Assembly: GCA_045613585.1 (NCBI GenBank)
Contig: JAZLBG010000068.1
Coordinates: forward strand, 1-25,723
Reading direction: 5' to 3'
From: Fimenecus sp045613585
GTDB lineage: Bacteria; Bacillota; Clostridia; Oscillospirales; Acutalibacteraceae
DNA length: 25,723 nucleotides
The notes under the pieces are model-generated. The model was not told the origin of the DNA. It saw only the letters and a list, made by a program, of their open reading frames with translations, and made no database searches. Shown here one piece after another: positions 1-7,600 of the stretch; positions within the stretch are counted from its first letter, which is position 1, and each line of letters opens with the position of its first letter. A program made the position numbers and the translations under genes.

Positions 1-49
1 TTAATTACAGCCCGCTTTTTAATTAAATAACGCTAAACACGTTACACTT

Positions 50-140
50 GCAGAAGTACTCAAGTTGGTGACGAGGCGCCCCTGCTAAGGGCGTAGGCCG
101 GGAAACCGGTGCGAGAGTTCGAGTCTCTCCTTCTGCGCCA
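50..140 (+). tRNA. tRNA-Ser (anticodon GCU)
   Basis: This is a complete class II tRNA gene of 91 nt with a genome-encoded CCA (138-140). The acceptor stem pairs GCAGAAG (50-56) with CTTCTGC (130-136). The anticodon stem is CGCCC (77-81) with GGGCG (89-93), around a seven-base loop that carries GCT at 84-86. A long variable arm (GGCCGGGAAACCGG) follows, as expected for serine. The T arm is GAGAG-TTCGAGT-CTCTC (113-129). It should decode AGC and AGU. A terminator hairpin follows almost directly. Confidence 0.97.
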
Positions 141-142
141 AT

Positions 143-178
143 AAAACCCATACATCGTTTGATGTGTGGGTTTTATTC
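143..178 (+). terminator. Rho-independent terminator of tRNA-Ser
   Basis: The stem AAAACCCATACATC (143-156) pairs with GATGTGTGGGTTTT (161-174) around a GTTT loop, with one G-U type pair. A T-rich stretch follows, including a T run near 187-193. It starts three bases after the tRNA CCA end. Confidence 0.85.
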
Positions 179-299
179 GTTTCATTATTTTTTTACAGAG
201 AGACGAGAACTCTTCGTCCATGTGCGACGGTTTGCCGTCAGGCAGAGGAGCACGGACATACAATTGGATTTTGCGAAGCAAAGATAAGGCAACACCTTG

Positions 300-321
300 T
301 CGAGTCTCTCCTTCTGCGCCA
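300..321 (+). repeat. Partial direct repeat of the tRNA-Ser 3' end (att-like or relic)
   Basis: Bases 300-321 are identical over 22 nt to 119-140 of the tRNA gene. They run from inside the T loop through the 3' acceptor strand to CCA. The 5' side of the T stem and the rest of the tRNA are absent, so this is not a functional gene. The similarity continues more loosely downstream: both copies are followed by a hairpin plus T run and then an AGAGACGAGAA stretch (near 192-202 and 365-375). Identity that starts in the T loop and ends at the tRNA 3' end is what tyrosine-recombinase integration leaves behind. No integrase is present, and local tandem duplication is an equally simple explanation. Confidence 0.75.
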
Positions 322-324
322 AAT

Positions 325-359
325 AATCTCATACACCTTTTGGTGTGTGGGATTTTTTT
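325..359 (+). terminator. Second, duplicated terminator-like hairpin
   Basis: A CATACACC / GGTGTGTG stem with a TTTT loop is followed by a run of seven T. It sits directly after the truncated tRNA repeat and resembles the tRNA-Ser terminator. It appears to be the second copy of the same duplicated block. Confidence 0.65.
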
Positions 360-409
360 ATTTAAAGAGACGAGAAAGCATAGTACACATGCGATAATTC
401 ACTAATCAT

Positions 410-423
410 TGTTAACGTTAACA
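410..423. promoter_or_regulatory. Perfect palindrome, cre/LacI-family-like operator
   Basis: TGTTAACGTTAACA is a perfect 14-bp palindrome with a central CG. It satisfies the consensus TGWNANCGNTNWCA of catabolite responsive elements bound by CcpA and related LacI/GalR regulators. It lies about 125 bp before the start codon at 549 and 60 bp before the proposed -35 box. Catabolite control is an inference; any LacI-type regulator could use it. Confidence 0.5.
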
Positions 424-444
424 CATTATAAATCTAGTCTATTT

Positions 445-464
445 TATACGCTATCAGCATATAG
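445..464 (+). promoter_or_regulatory. Shared upstream motif, copy 1 (LRR/kinase operon)
   Basis: TATACGCTATCAGCATATAG resembles sequences on the minus strand upstream of the zinc-ribbon gene (4557-4578) and of the cohesin operon (12911-12932). All three fit TTxTAyGCT, a six- to seven-base gap ending in a purine or C, then TATAG. The motif ends 84 nt before the ATG at 549. It could be a promoter of an alternative sigma factor or an operator; this copy is the most divergent. Confidence 0.4.
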
Positions 465-482
465 TTTTTTCGTTTTAATGTA

Positions 483-511
483 TTGCAAAATGTGGTAAAA
501 TTATGTATTCT
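483..511 (+). promoter_or_regulatory. Putative sigma-A promoter of the LRR/kinase operon
   Basis: TTGCAA (483-488) and TATTCT (506-511) are separated by 17 bp. The implied transcript start near 518 gives a 5' leader of about 30 nt before the ATG at 549. The -10 match is moderate, and AT-rich DNA produces such matches by chance. Confidence 0.4.
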
Positions 512-548
512 ATATGTATATATTTTATTAGAGTATTGAGGTTGGAAA

Positions 549-2213
549 ATGAAGATTTGTCCTTTTTGTCACACTGAAATTCCTGATGAAGCTATATATT
601 GTCTTCAATGTGCATCTATCGTTAATGATCGTCAGGTTTTTCTTACTAAAAAAGAAAAAGCTAAGAAAACGTTAATAGCTGTTTTTTCGCGCAAAACACT
701 TTTAAATATTATCGCAATTACTTTATCTCTTATTATTGTTATATCTTCTACTTTTATTGCTATTCGTTTTACAAAAAACGATACAACTAAAACAGAAACA
801 ACAAAATCGACATCAAGCACATCAAGAAATAATGAGATTATTAACAACAGCCATACCCTAATAAATGATGATAATACTACAACTAATTACGACGAAACAA
901 CAACCAAAAAACAAAACTTTTTTGATAATTTATTCAACAAAAACGAGTTGGAAACAAAGTATGATGAATCTTCAGATAGGCATACCGAAACAACTACAAA
1001 AAAGCAAGGGTTATTAGATAAAATTTTTGGTAATGATGAAGATGAAAAAACGACATCAACTACCAATAAAAACAATTCTGCAACAGGAAATAAAAATCCA
1101 ACCATTTCTACTGAACCTGAAGCTACAACTAAAAATGAGCCAACTGTAGAAACTACTACAAATAAGCCTGAAACTTCTTCGACAACAGTTGAACCTTTCA
1201 GACCTGGTGCTTCAACTACAACAACCACTAATAAAGCAGAAGTTCCTACTACCATAACAACCACAGAAAGTACTACTCTCGAAAACACATATAGTAGTGA
1301 TAAAGATTTTCAATATGAGCCTTATAGTGACAGTACTACGAAAATATCATTAACTAAATATACCGGTAACGCAAGTTATGTTACAGTTCCTGTTTATATT
1401 GATGGGTTAATGGTTGTTGAAATTCAAAGCGATACTTTTAAGGATAATAACAATATTAAGACTATTGATATTCCTGATGATGGACGTTCATATATCTGGT
1501 TGAGAAACAATTGTTTTAATAATCTATCATCTTTTAACACCCTTAACCTATACAGTAATGATATTGGAATGTATGGCAAATTCGCTTTATATTGTCCAAT
1601 TAAAACTATAAATGTAACCTCGTGGCAATACAAGTTCGTAGATGGCGCACTGTACCAATGGAATAGTAAAGTATGGGAATTTATACATTTTGCTGGTAAT
1701 CCTTGTTATTCCGTTCTTAACCTTCCAGATTGGTGCGCAGGAGTTGAAGGTGGAAGCAATTTAATGTATGCGGACAATCTTAAGGTCATAAATGTATCTA
1801 AAGAAGTTTCATATGTGCCAACATCATATAATAGCTATCACAACAATCTTGAAGAAATAAATGTTGAGGCTGGAAGTGTAAAATTTTACTCGAAAGACGG
1901 TGTTCTATTTTACAGAAGTGGTTCTAACGTCGATTTTAGTGGCTCAATTTATCCATATAGTAAGAAAGATAAAACCTTTATAATGCCAACAAATAGCATT
2001 GGATATACTTTATCTGGAACTAGTGGATCGAAGTCTACAAACATTTATATTGAAGAGCTTTACATACCTTCCAACTGCAAATTAAGCAGAGCTGATTATC
2101 TTTCTACATATTCTACCCTTTTTCCTAATCTTAAAAAGATATATATTGCAGAAGGACATAGTCAATACAAAACTATACGACAAACATTTACAGGTGAAAT
2201 GGAAACATATTGA
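549..2213 (+). CDS. Zinc-ribbon, transmembrane, Thr-rich, LRR (BspA-like) surface protein
   Basis: The 554-residue product opens with a zinc ribbon (C4, C7, C18, C21; CPFC and CLQC knuckles) on the cytoplasmic side. A single membrane helix follows at about 51-73, then a low-complexity Thr/Asn/Lys linker (about 74-255). The linker holds two related units that begin TTTKKQ and contain an amphipathic DxxF segment. From about 255 to the end the sequence fits the leucine-rich repeat fold of BspA/LRR_5 surface proteins, with recurring IKTIDIP- and INVEAGS-like strands. The lack of a signal peptide plus one internal helix suggests N-in, C-out topology. The SD TGAGG lies 7 nt before the ATG. The stop codon overlaps the SD of the HTH gene, so the two are translationally coupled. 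The ligand is unknown; a sensing or adhesion role is inferred from domain order and from the kinase in the same operon. Confidence 0.8.
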   Translation: MKICPFCHTEIPDEAIYCLQCASIVNDRQVFLTKKEKAKKTLIAVFSRKTLLNIIAITLSLIIVISSTFIAIRFTKNDTTKTETTKSTSSTSRNNEIINNSHTLINDDNTTTNYDETTTKKQNFFDNLFNKNELETKYDESSDRHTETTTKKQGLLDKIFGNDEDEKTTSTTNKNNSATGNKNPTISTEPEATTKNEPTVETTTNKPETSSTTVEPFRPGASTTTTTNKAEVPTTITTTESTTLENTYSSDKDFQYEPYSDSTTKISLTKYTGNASYVTVPVYIDGLMVVEIQSDTFKDNNNIKTIDIPDDGRSYIWLRNNCFNNLSSFNTLNLYSNDIGMYGKFALYCPIKTINVTSWQYKFVDGALYQWNSKVWEFIHFAGNPCYSVLNLPDWCAGVEGGSNLMYADNLKVINVSKEVSYVPTSYNSYHNNLEEINVEAGSVKFYSKDGVLFYRSGSNVDFSGSIYPYSKKDKTFIMPTNSIGYTLSGTSGSKSTNIYIEELYIPSNCKLSRADYLSTYSTLFPNLKKIYIAEGHSQYKTIRQTFTGEMETY

Positions 2214-2222
2214 GGTGTTATT

Positions 2223-2648
2223 ATGGCTAAAACTACAACCGAATTATTAAAAGAATTGAAAAGGCAGAGTTGCTCTTTGCCAGATTACCTTTCAAGTCAC
2301 AAGGAAGCCTTTGTTGTTGAAGATGTTAAATCTTTTTGGGATGATATTATCAGTAAAAAAAACTATTCTAAATCGAACATAATCAACAAATCAGATTTTA
2401 GTTATTGTTATTTTTATGATGTAATAAATGGTAGAAAAACCCCTACTAAAGATAAAGTTGTTCGACTTGCTCTTGCTATGAAAATGACTGTAGATGAATG
2501 TCAACAGGCGCTTAAGATTTCAGGACATTCTGCATTGTACCCTAAGGTAAGGCGCGACAGTATCTTGATATATGCAATTGAGAAAAAAATTACTATTATG
2601 CAGTGTAACGCTATGCTTGCTCAGCACGGAGAGGATGAGTTGAAATAG
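2223..2648 (+). CDS. XRE-like helix-turn-helix protein
   Basis: The 141-residue protein has a helix-turn-helix core at about 50-112. It includes the recognition-helix-like stretch YFYDVINGRKTPTKDKV and a following helix resembling RLALAMKMTVDECQQAL, typical of XRE/Cro-like domains. No membrane segment or enzymatic motif is seen. Its SD (AGGTG, 2213-2217) overlaps the stop of the preceding LRR gene, 5 nt before the ATG. The next gene, a Ser/Thr kinase, opens in the -1 frame right at its stop codon. HTH/kinase gene pairs suggest that the DNA-binding protein is a phosphorylation target or partner, which is inference. It could be an autoregulator acting at the palindrome near 410-423, although that site looks more like a LacI-type operator. 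Confidence 0.75.
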   Translation: MAKTTTELLKELKRQSCSLPDYLSSHKEAFVVEDVKSFWDDIISKKNYSKSNIINKSDFSYCYFYDVINGRKTPTKDKVVRLALAMKMTVDECQQALKISGHSALYPKVRRDSILIYAIEKKITIMQCNAMLAQHGEDELK

Positions 2649-3379
2649 AATTCAGCAATAACGAGCTTCTTGAATATATTGAACGCTCCTTTGAAAAATA
2701 CTATACAAAAAAAATAACGTTCAAGAATGAAGAACATTCCGCACTATCTCTTTATCAACATAACGACACAGGGAAATACATAATTAAGAGATTTTCTACG
2801 AATCCTAATGATGATGTTTTCAGAAGTTTAAAGGATAAAGTTCACAAAAATCTACCTACTATTTACGAAGTATGTACTGATGAATCGGGAATTATAGTGC
2901 TTGAAGAATATATCGAAGGTAAAAGATTACTCGATATTTTATCAAGCAAACCACTTGATAAAAAAATTGCTTGTAAATACGCTTTTCAGATTTGTGATGC
3001 ATTAGTTTTCTTACACTCAATTGGAATTATTCATAGAGACATTAAACCCTCAAATATTATAATTAAAGATGATGGAACTGCCGTGCTTATTGACCTTTCA
3101 ATTGCACGATTTATAAACGAGCAAGAAACCGATACACAAGCCCTTGGAACGCCAGGGTTTGCAGCGCCAGAACAATTTGGTGTTTCACAATCAAGTAAAG
3201 CAACTGATATTTATGGGTTAGGCGTATTATTAAATGTAATGCTTACAGGTTCTCACCCGTCAGTGGACTTGCCAAAAGGGCGGCTTAAAAGGGTTATTGA
3301 AAAAGCAACGTCAACGCAGATTTCTAAAAGATATAAAGATGCTGAAAAATTTAAAAAAGCAATTAAATTTTACGTATAG
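2645..3379 (+). CDS. Soluble Hanks-type Ser/Thr protein kinase; start codon unresolved
   Basis: The reading frame is open from the TGA at 2636-2638 through 3379 and encodes a recognisable kinase. Numbering from an ATA at 2645, it has the ATP-anchoring lysine in YIIKRF (K48), the catalytic loop HRDIKPSN (D132, K134, N137), the metal site as DLS instead of DFG (D150) and GTPGFAAPE (174-176). At about 244 residues it covers one kinase domain with no membrane helix or PASTA repeats. There is no in-frame ATG, GTG, TTG or CTG before GTG 2897, which would delete the ATP lysine. Candidates are initiation at ATA 2645 (overlapping the TAG stop of the HTH gene), a -1 frameshift from the HTH gene, or a one-base error near the ATG at 2635. 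That ATG follows GGAGAGG directly. The kinase most likely acts with the two preceding gene products. Confidence 0.75.
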   Translation: MEFSNNELLEYIERSFEKYYTKKITFKNEEHSALSLYQHNDTGKYIIKRFSTNPNDDVFRSLKDKVHKNLPTIYEVCTDESGIIVLEEYIEGKRLLDILSSKPLDKKIACKYAFQICDALVFLHSIGIIHRDIKPSNIIIKDDGTAVLIDLSIARFINEQETDTQALGTPGFAAPEQFGVSQSSKATDIYGLGVLLNVMLTGSHPSVDLPKGRLKRVIEKATSTQISKRYKDAEKFKKAIKFYV

Positions 3380-3382
3380 TTT

Positions 3383-3417
3383 AAAAACGGCTGGTGCATT
3401 GCACCAGCCGTTTTTTA
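3383..3417. terminator. Bidirectional terminator between convergent genes
   Basis: A perfect 15-bp stem, AAAAACGGCTGGTGC (3383-3397) with GCACCAGCCGTTTTT (3401-3415), surrounds an ATT loop and has A and T tracts on either side. It can end both the kinase operon (plus) and the zinc-ribbon gene (minus). A near copy lies at 4612-4642. Confidence 0.92.
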
Positions 3418-3426
3418 TTCAAGGAT

Positions 3427-4494
3427 TTAATGAATGGAATGTAACGTCCAATATCGTATGCCACCTATATTTTTCATTGAGACAATAGCCGTAGCACTTT
3501 GTACTACTGAACCACTAAATTCATCAACTTCTAAAAATGAAACGGAATATTTCCCATCTTCTAAATGATTATAACTACTAACTTCAATATAACAACCGCC
3601 ACCTCCAAAGCCTGTATGCTTTTCCTGATAAATATAGCCATCGTGGAAATATGTATCTTCATCTTCCAGTGCCGATGCAGAAAAACTTGAAATTACAGAT
3701 GATGGAATATTATAAATATTTTTCATAATCCAATCAATATTTGCTTTAGAATACTTGAAGTATTGTCCTACGTTCCAATCATCATTAATTGCCATAAATC
3801 TATTTAATGGGTCTGGTGTATCTTCATAATTGTAAATAGGAGCATTAAAATATTTTCCATATACAAAGCTATCACCTGATGTGAAAAACAAATAGTTATC
3901 AACAAATTGTTTGTAACTTATATTATCACTACTATAACTCGTACATAACGAGCCTTTTGTACAAGCTGTTGAATTAAGAAATTGCTGCAAATTATTCAAT
4001 TCATCAGGTGTTGCTTCAAGATAAACTGACAAATTTTCAGACTTAGTTGTCGTCTCAGTTGTTGTTTCATTTTGAATTGTAGTTTCTTTTTTGGTACTTA
4101 TCTCTTTTTTAGTCGTAGTTTCTTTCTTGGTTGTTTCATTTTTGAATGATGTTGGTTCTATATTTTGGTCATCTGTTTCATATTCACTAGTATCTGATTC
4201 GTAGTAATCGGAATTCGTTGTGTCAATTGCCGATTCTTCACCATCCTGATAATAAAAATCATCCCCACCACTAGGTGTATCGTTATTGAAAAATGACGCA
4301 ACACAAAATATACCGCTTATAATTATTACAGCAACTATTGATGCAATAATTGTTTTTTTCTTTTCAGAATTATTGATGTTTGGCAAATCAAGTACTTGTT
4401 CTAATGGTTGCACATCAATAAGTTGAGAGCCACACTTACCACAGAACGAAGTTAAATCATCATATTCTTTTTGACAATTAGGACAAATTTTCAT
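3427..4494 (-). CDS. Zinc-ribbon, transmembrane, Thr-rich surface protein (unknown ectodomain)
   Basis: The 355-residue protein begins MKICPNCQKEY with zinc knuckles C4/C7 and C18/C21, then one membrane helix (about 48-70), then an acidic and Thr/Lys/Glu-rich linker (about 71-155, with repeated TTKKE units). The C-terminal region of about 200 residues (156-355) is not recognised. It is rich in Tyr, Asn and Ser and contains a GFGGGGCYIEV segment. The start at 4494 is preferred over an upstream in-frame ATG at 4506: a GGGG SD lies 6 nt before it, and the paralogue at 549 starts with the same MKICP. Architecture matches that paralogue apart from the ectodomain. A 26-bp perfect palindrome and the shared motif lie upstream. 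It is likely an N-in, C-out membrane protein of unknown function. Confidence 0.75.
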   Translation of the reverse strand: MKICPNCQKEYDDLTSFCGKCGSQLIDVQPLEQVLDLPNINNSEKKKTIIASIVAVIIISGIFCVASFFNNDTPSGGDDFYYQDGEESAIDTTNSDYYESDTSEYETDDQNIEPTSFKNETTKKETTTKKEISTKKETTIQNETTTETTTKSENLSVYLEATPDELNNLQQFLNSTACTKGSLCTSYSSDNISYKQFVDNYLFFTSGDSFVYGKYFNAPIYNYEDTPDPLNRFMAINDDWNVGQYFKYSKANIDWIMKNIYNIPSSVISSFSASALEDEDTYFHDGYIYQEKHTGFGGGGCYIEVSSYNHLEDGKYSVSFLEVDEFSGSVVQSATAIVSMKNIGGIRYWTLHSIH

Positions 4495-4522
4495 AGTAAA
4501 CCCCATCTTTCAGCAAAATTCA

Positions 4523-4548
4523 TTTTCAAATAGTATACTATTTGAAAA
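4523..4548. promoter_or_regulatory. 26-bp perfect palindrome upstream of the zinc-ribbon gene
   Basis: Each half is TTTTCAAATAGTA, forming an uninterrupted 26-bp dyad centred at 4535/4536. It lies 29-54 nt before the ATG at 4494, between the shared motif and the SD. It may be an operator for a dimeric regulator or a leader hairpin. It lacks the GC-rich stem of a normal terminator. Confidence 0.55.
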
Positions 4549-4556
4549 ATATAATT

Positions 4557-4578
4557 TCTATACTCTAGTAGCATACAA
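4557..4578 (-). promoter_or_regulatory. Shared upstream motif, copy 2 (zinc-ribbon gene)
   Basis: Reading the minus strand, TTGTATGCTACTAGAGTATA followed by GA aligns base for base with the motif before the cohesin operon (12911-12932), apart from about four transitions. TATAG ends 63 nt before the ATG at 4494. The TATAGA could be a -10 box, but no good sigma-A -35 box lies 17 bp upstream. Confidence 0.5.
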
Positions 4579-4611
4579 CTATCGCTTTATTTTTTAATTA
4601 ATATGAATATG

Positions 4612-4642
4612 AAAACGGCTGGTGCATTGCACCCGCCGTTTT
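4612..4642 (-). terminator. Terminator of the cohesin/dockerin operon
   Basis: AAAACGGCTGGTGC (4612-4625) faces GCACCCGCCGTTTT (4629-4642) across an ATT loop, with one internal mismatch. It lies 7 nt beyond the stop codon at 4649. It is almost the same hairpin as at 3383-3417, so the zinc-ribbon gene is bracketed by two copies. Confidence 0.85.
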
Positions 4643-4648
4643 ATTTAA

Positions 4649-7600
4649 TTATAATGTAATTTTGTCAACAAGATATTGAGCCAACATTGCACAGTCGCGG
4701 TTATTAACGCTACCATCACCATTAACATCAATTGCTATCATCTGGTCATTGTTAGCAGTTCTCTTTTCAAGAACATATTGGTTAATCATAACAACGTCTT
4801 TGTTATTAATTGAACCATCACAGTTAAAGTCACCTGTTAAAACAACATCAACTGTATCAAGCTCATCACCTTTATACATTAACTTAATTGTTGCACCTGT
4901 ACCAACAAGAGCATCTTCAGCAAGTTCATTACCATCACTATCAATGAATACAAGTTCATTGTTCTGGAACTGGTTTCTAAGCTCTGAAACAGTATGTGCA
5001 TTACTTGGTGTAATTCTAAGATTACGTTCAGTATCAAAACCAATTTTTGCATCATTATTAAGAAGAATTGTTGTAGAACTGTCAGCAGTAACGGTTACAT
5101 TACATGTAGCTGTTTCTTTAGTTGAAAGAACAGTAACTGTGATAACTGCCTCACCTGCTGAAACTGCTGTAACAATACCATTATCGTCTACTGCAGCAAT
5201 TGTTGGGTCACTTGAAGACCATTCAATTCTTTCGCCTGATAAATCAGCAGGAGTAATAGCAGGGATAAGAGTAATTCTGTTACCCGCATACATCATCGCT
5301 TTTGATGTATTAAGACTGATTCTTGCATATTGTGATTCTTTGATATATTTACCAGTAACCACCATATCTTCAGTAACAAAACTGAAATCTTTGTCCCAAC
5401 CAGCGAATACCCAACCAGGTACTGAGTCGGTTTCAGGTGCTGTAGCAGATTCCATGTAACTTACTGTCTGAACATCAAGTTCTGTACCATCTTGCATCTG
5501 GAATATAACTGTGTACTGTTTTGGTGTGTAATTTGCATAAACAACCATACTTTCAGTAATTGCAGTGGTATAATCCCACCTATTTATGTACTCAGCATCA
5601 AGATACAAGCCTTCAAAATTATAACCTGTAAGACTTTCAATTTCTGTTGTGTCGAGAGTTTTATCTGACTGAACAAGATGAATTGTGCTATAACCTTCCA
5701 TATCGACTACTTCAACAATGTGGTAGTTTTTATTGGTATATCTGCAAACTGTTTCGTTTTCATATTCTCTTGTTTCAGAAGAAGACGGTGCATCAATGCC
5801 CCAAGGAGTCCACTTGTAATATTCGACCTGACTATATGAAAGACGATATTGAGTTTTTGTACCCGTTACTCTTTTCTGTGTAAACCACTGTTCGTCATTA
5901 TGGCTATAGTATGATGTGCCGTCATCAAGGAATCCTGCAATACTTAATCTTGAACCAAGAGTAATTGTTTCATATTCACAAGTATAACCTTCAATTTCAA
6001 TTGGTGAATAACAAACTACACCATTTTCATCAGTATATTTATAATGTGAATACTGATAATTTGTAACACCTGTATCTGCTACTGTCTGAGTTTCAACAAC
6101 ACAGTCAATTAATGTGTTATCAGCTATTAGTGTTGCATCTTGCCAAGCAGAATACATTGTTGTTTTATTACCTGTTACAGCCCAACCTGATTTTTGAAGA
6201 TTCATATCATCAGCAACAAGTGTTGTAGTTGTAATATCTTTATATCTATAGCCATCTTCCAACTCAACATCATATTCAGCAATATTATTCTTTACTTCTG
6301 TTGGTAAATCTGAAAATAGCATCCAATTTGTGAACTCGCCTGCATTGTTGATGCAGTAATATTTTGTAGTAGGGTCGCTATCATTCTTACCAAGTGATTG
6401 TGCATAATAAGACACGCTACAAGTTGTGTCAATTGTTACAGGACCTGTATATTGCTTGGTGTTTTCTTCATCGCCATTGATATAATAGTAAATTACTGCA
6501 TTTTCATCAGAAGATGTAAGAGTTAATTCAATTGTGCTTGCATATTCACCTGTTTCGTAATTAGCAACTGGAACATCTGTTGTTTCTTCAAAATAATAAA
6601 TAGGGTAAACTGCAACATCGTGAGAAACTTCCATAAGAGCATCAGCATTGTCCCAACCGGCAAATATTTCACCATTAGCGCCTTTTGAAAATACAGGAGT
6701 TTGTGCCGACTCACCGTAAGCAACACGCTGTGTTGAAATTACATTTCCCTCAAAGTCATAGAAATTAACGTTATAGACTTTCTTATCGTAAACAGCTGTT
6801 ATAACCATATCGCCTGTTGCGATTACATTGCCTTCATTAAGCATATCCCAACCGGAGAAATCGTGTCCTACGATAACTGAATTTTCAGGAGGAGTAATAA
6901 CATCACCATGTTCATATTTTTCAATTACAATGCTCTGTTTTGTCCAGTCAACAAAAATAATTGAATAAACTTCTTTTTCAAATACAGGATAGATTTCTAA
7001 ATTCTGAGATACATTTGCTACACTTGTATCCCAACCTTTGAAGATATAGCCTTCTTTTACAGGGTTTTCAGGAAGAACCGCATTTTCACCTTCTTCAACT
7101 GTTTGTGTGCTAATTACATCACCTTCCCAGTTAAAGAATTTAACTGTATATTCAACTTTTGGTGCTTCAATTGTATCAATTACAATAAGGTCTGTTGCGC
7201 CTTCAATACCGATTGCAACAGTAAAATCACCTGTTTTAACGGTTGGCTCTTCACGAAGCTTAAAGGTAAATGAATATTCGCCATTTTCACCTATTTCTGT
7301 CTGACCAATATATTCATTTGTGTAGTCAGATGCACCATCAACTTTATAAACAAATAATGTTAACTGTTTACCTGCAAATGCTTCTAATTTACCATATTTT
7401 TCGCTACTGATTGTTCTTTCAATACCTGAATTGTCTTCAACAGAATCCGCAGTGCTGTAATATCTGTATTGAGTTTTTATTTGTATGTCATAGTTTTTAC
7501 TATTGGTAAGTATGTCTGAAGGCAAACCATTTGGTGTTGACCAATCTGGAAATTCACCCCATTTCCAGAAATTATATTCATATTTATATGTTGCATAATT

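Larger units (their letters stand above)
360..548 (+). other. Intergenic regulatory region before the LRR/kinase operon
   Basis: No credible gene is seen here. It begins with the AGAGACGAGAA echo of the tRNA-linked repeat. It then holds a 14-bp perfect palindrome (410-423), a motif shared with two other operons (445-464) and a plausible sigma-A promoter (483-511). It ends with the SD site TGAGG (537-541) of the gene at 549. The short reading frames crossing 164-405 have no SD site or family signal. Confidence 0.6.

Noticed and set aside
60..332. 90-residue minus-strand reading frame across the tRNA and its repeat
   Set aside because: It is antisense to tRNA-Ser. The RRRRDSNSRTGFPAYALSRG end is the well-known spurious translation of tRNA-Ser genes. 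No SD site.
164..405. Two overlapping plus-strand frames of 77-79 residues downstream of the tRNA
   Set aside because: They begin in the tRNA terminator, run through the repeat, have no SD site and show no domain.
887..1288. 133-residue minus-strand frame rich in Val and Ser
   Set aside because: Shadow of the Thr-codon repeats (aca/act) in the LRR protein gene on the other strand.
2223..3379. Programmed -1 frameshift fusing the HTH protein to the kinase
   Set aside because: The register fits, but the junction (GAG TTG AAA TAG) is not a good slippery heptamer and no downstream stem-loop is evident. Kept only as an option in the finding.
4749..5459. 236-residue plus-strand frame inside the 1855-residue gene
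   Set aside because: Antisense shadow of the Big_2/dockerin region; no SD site or recognisable domain, while the sense strand has clear domains.
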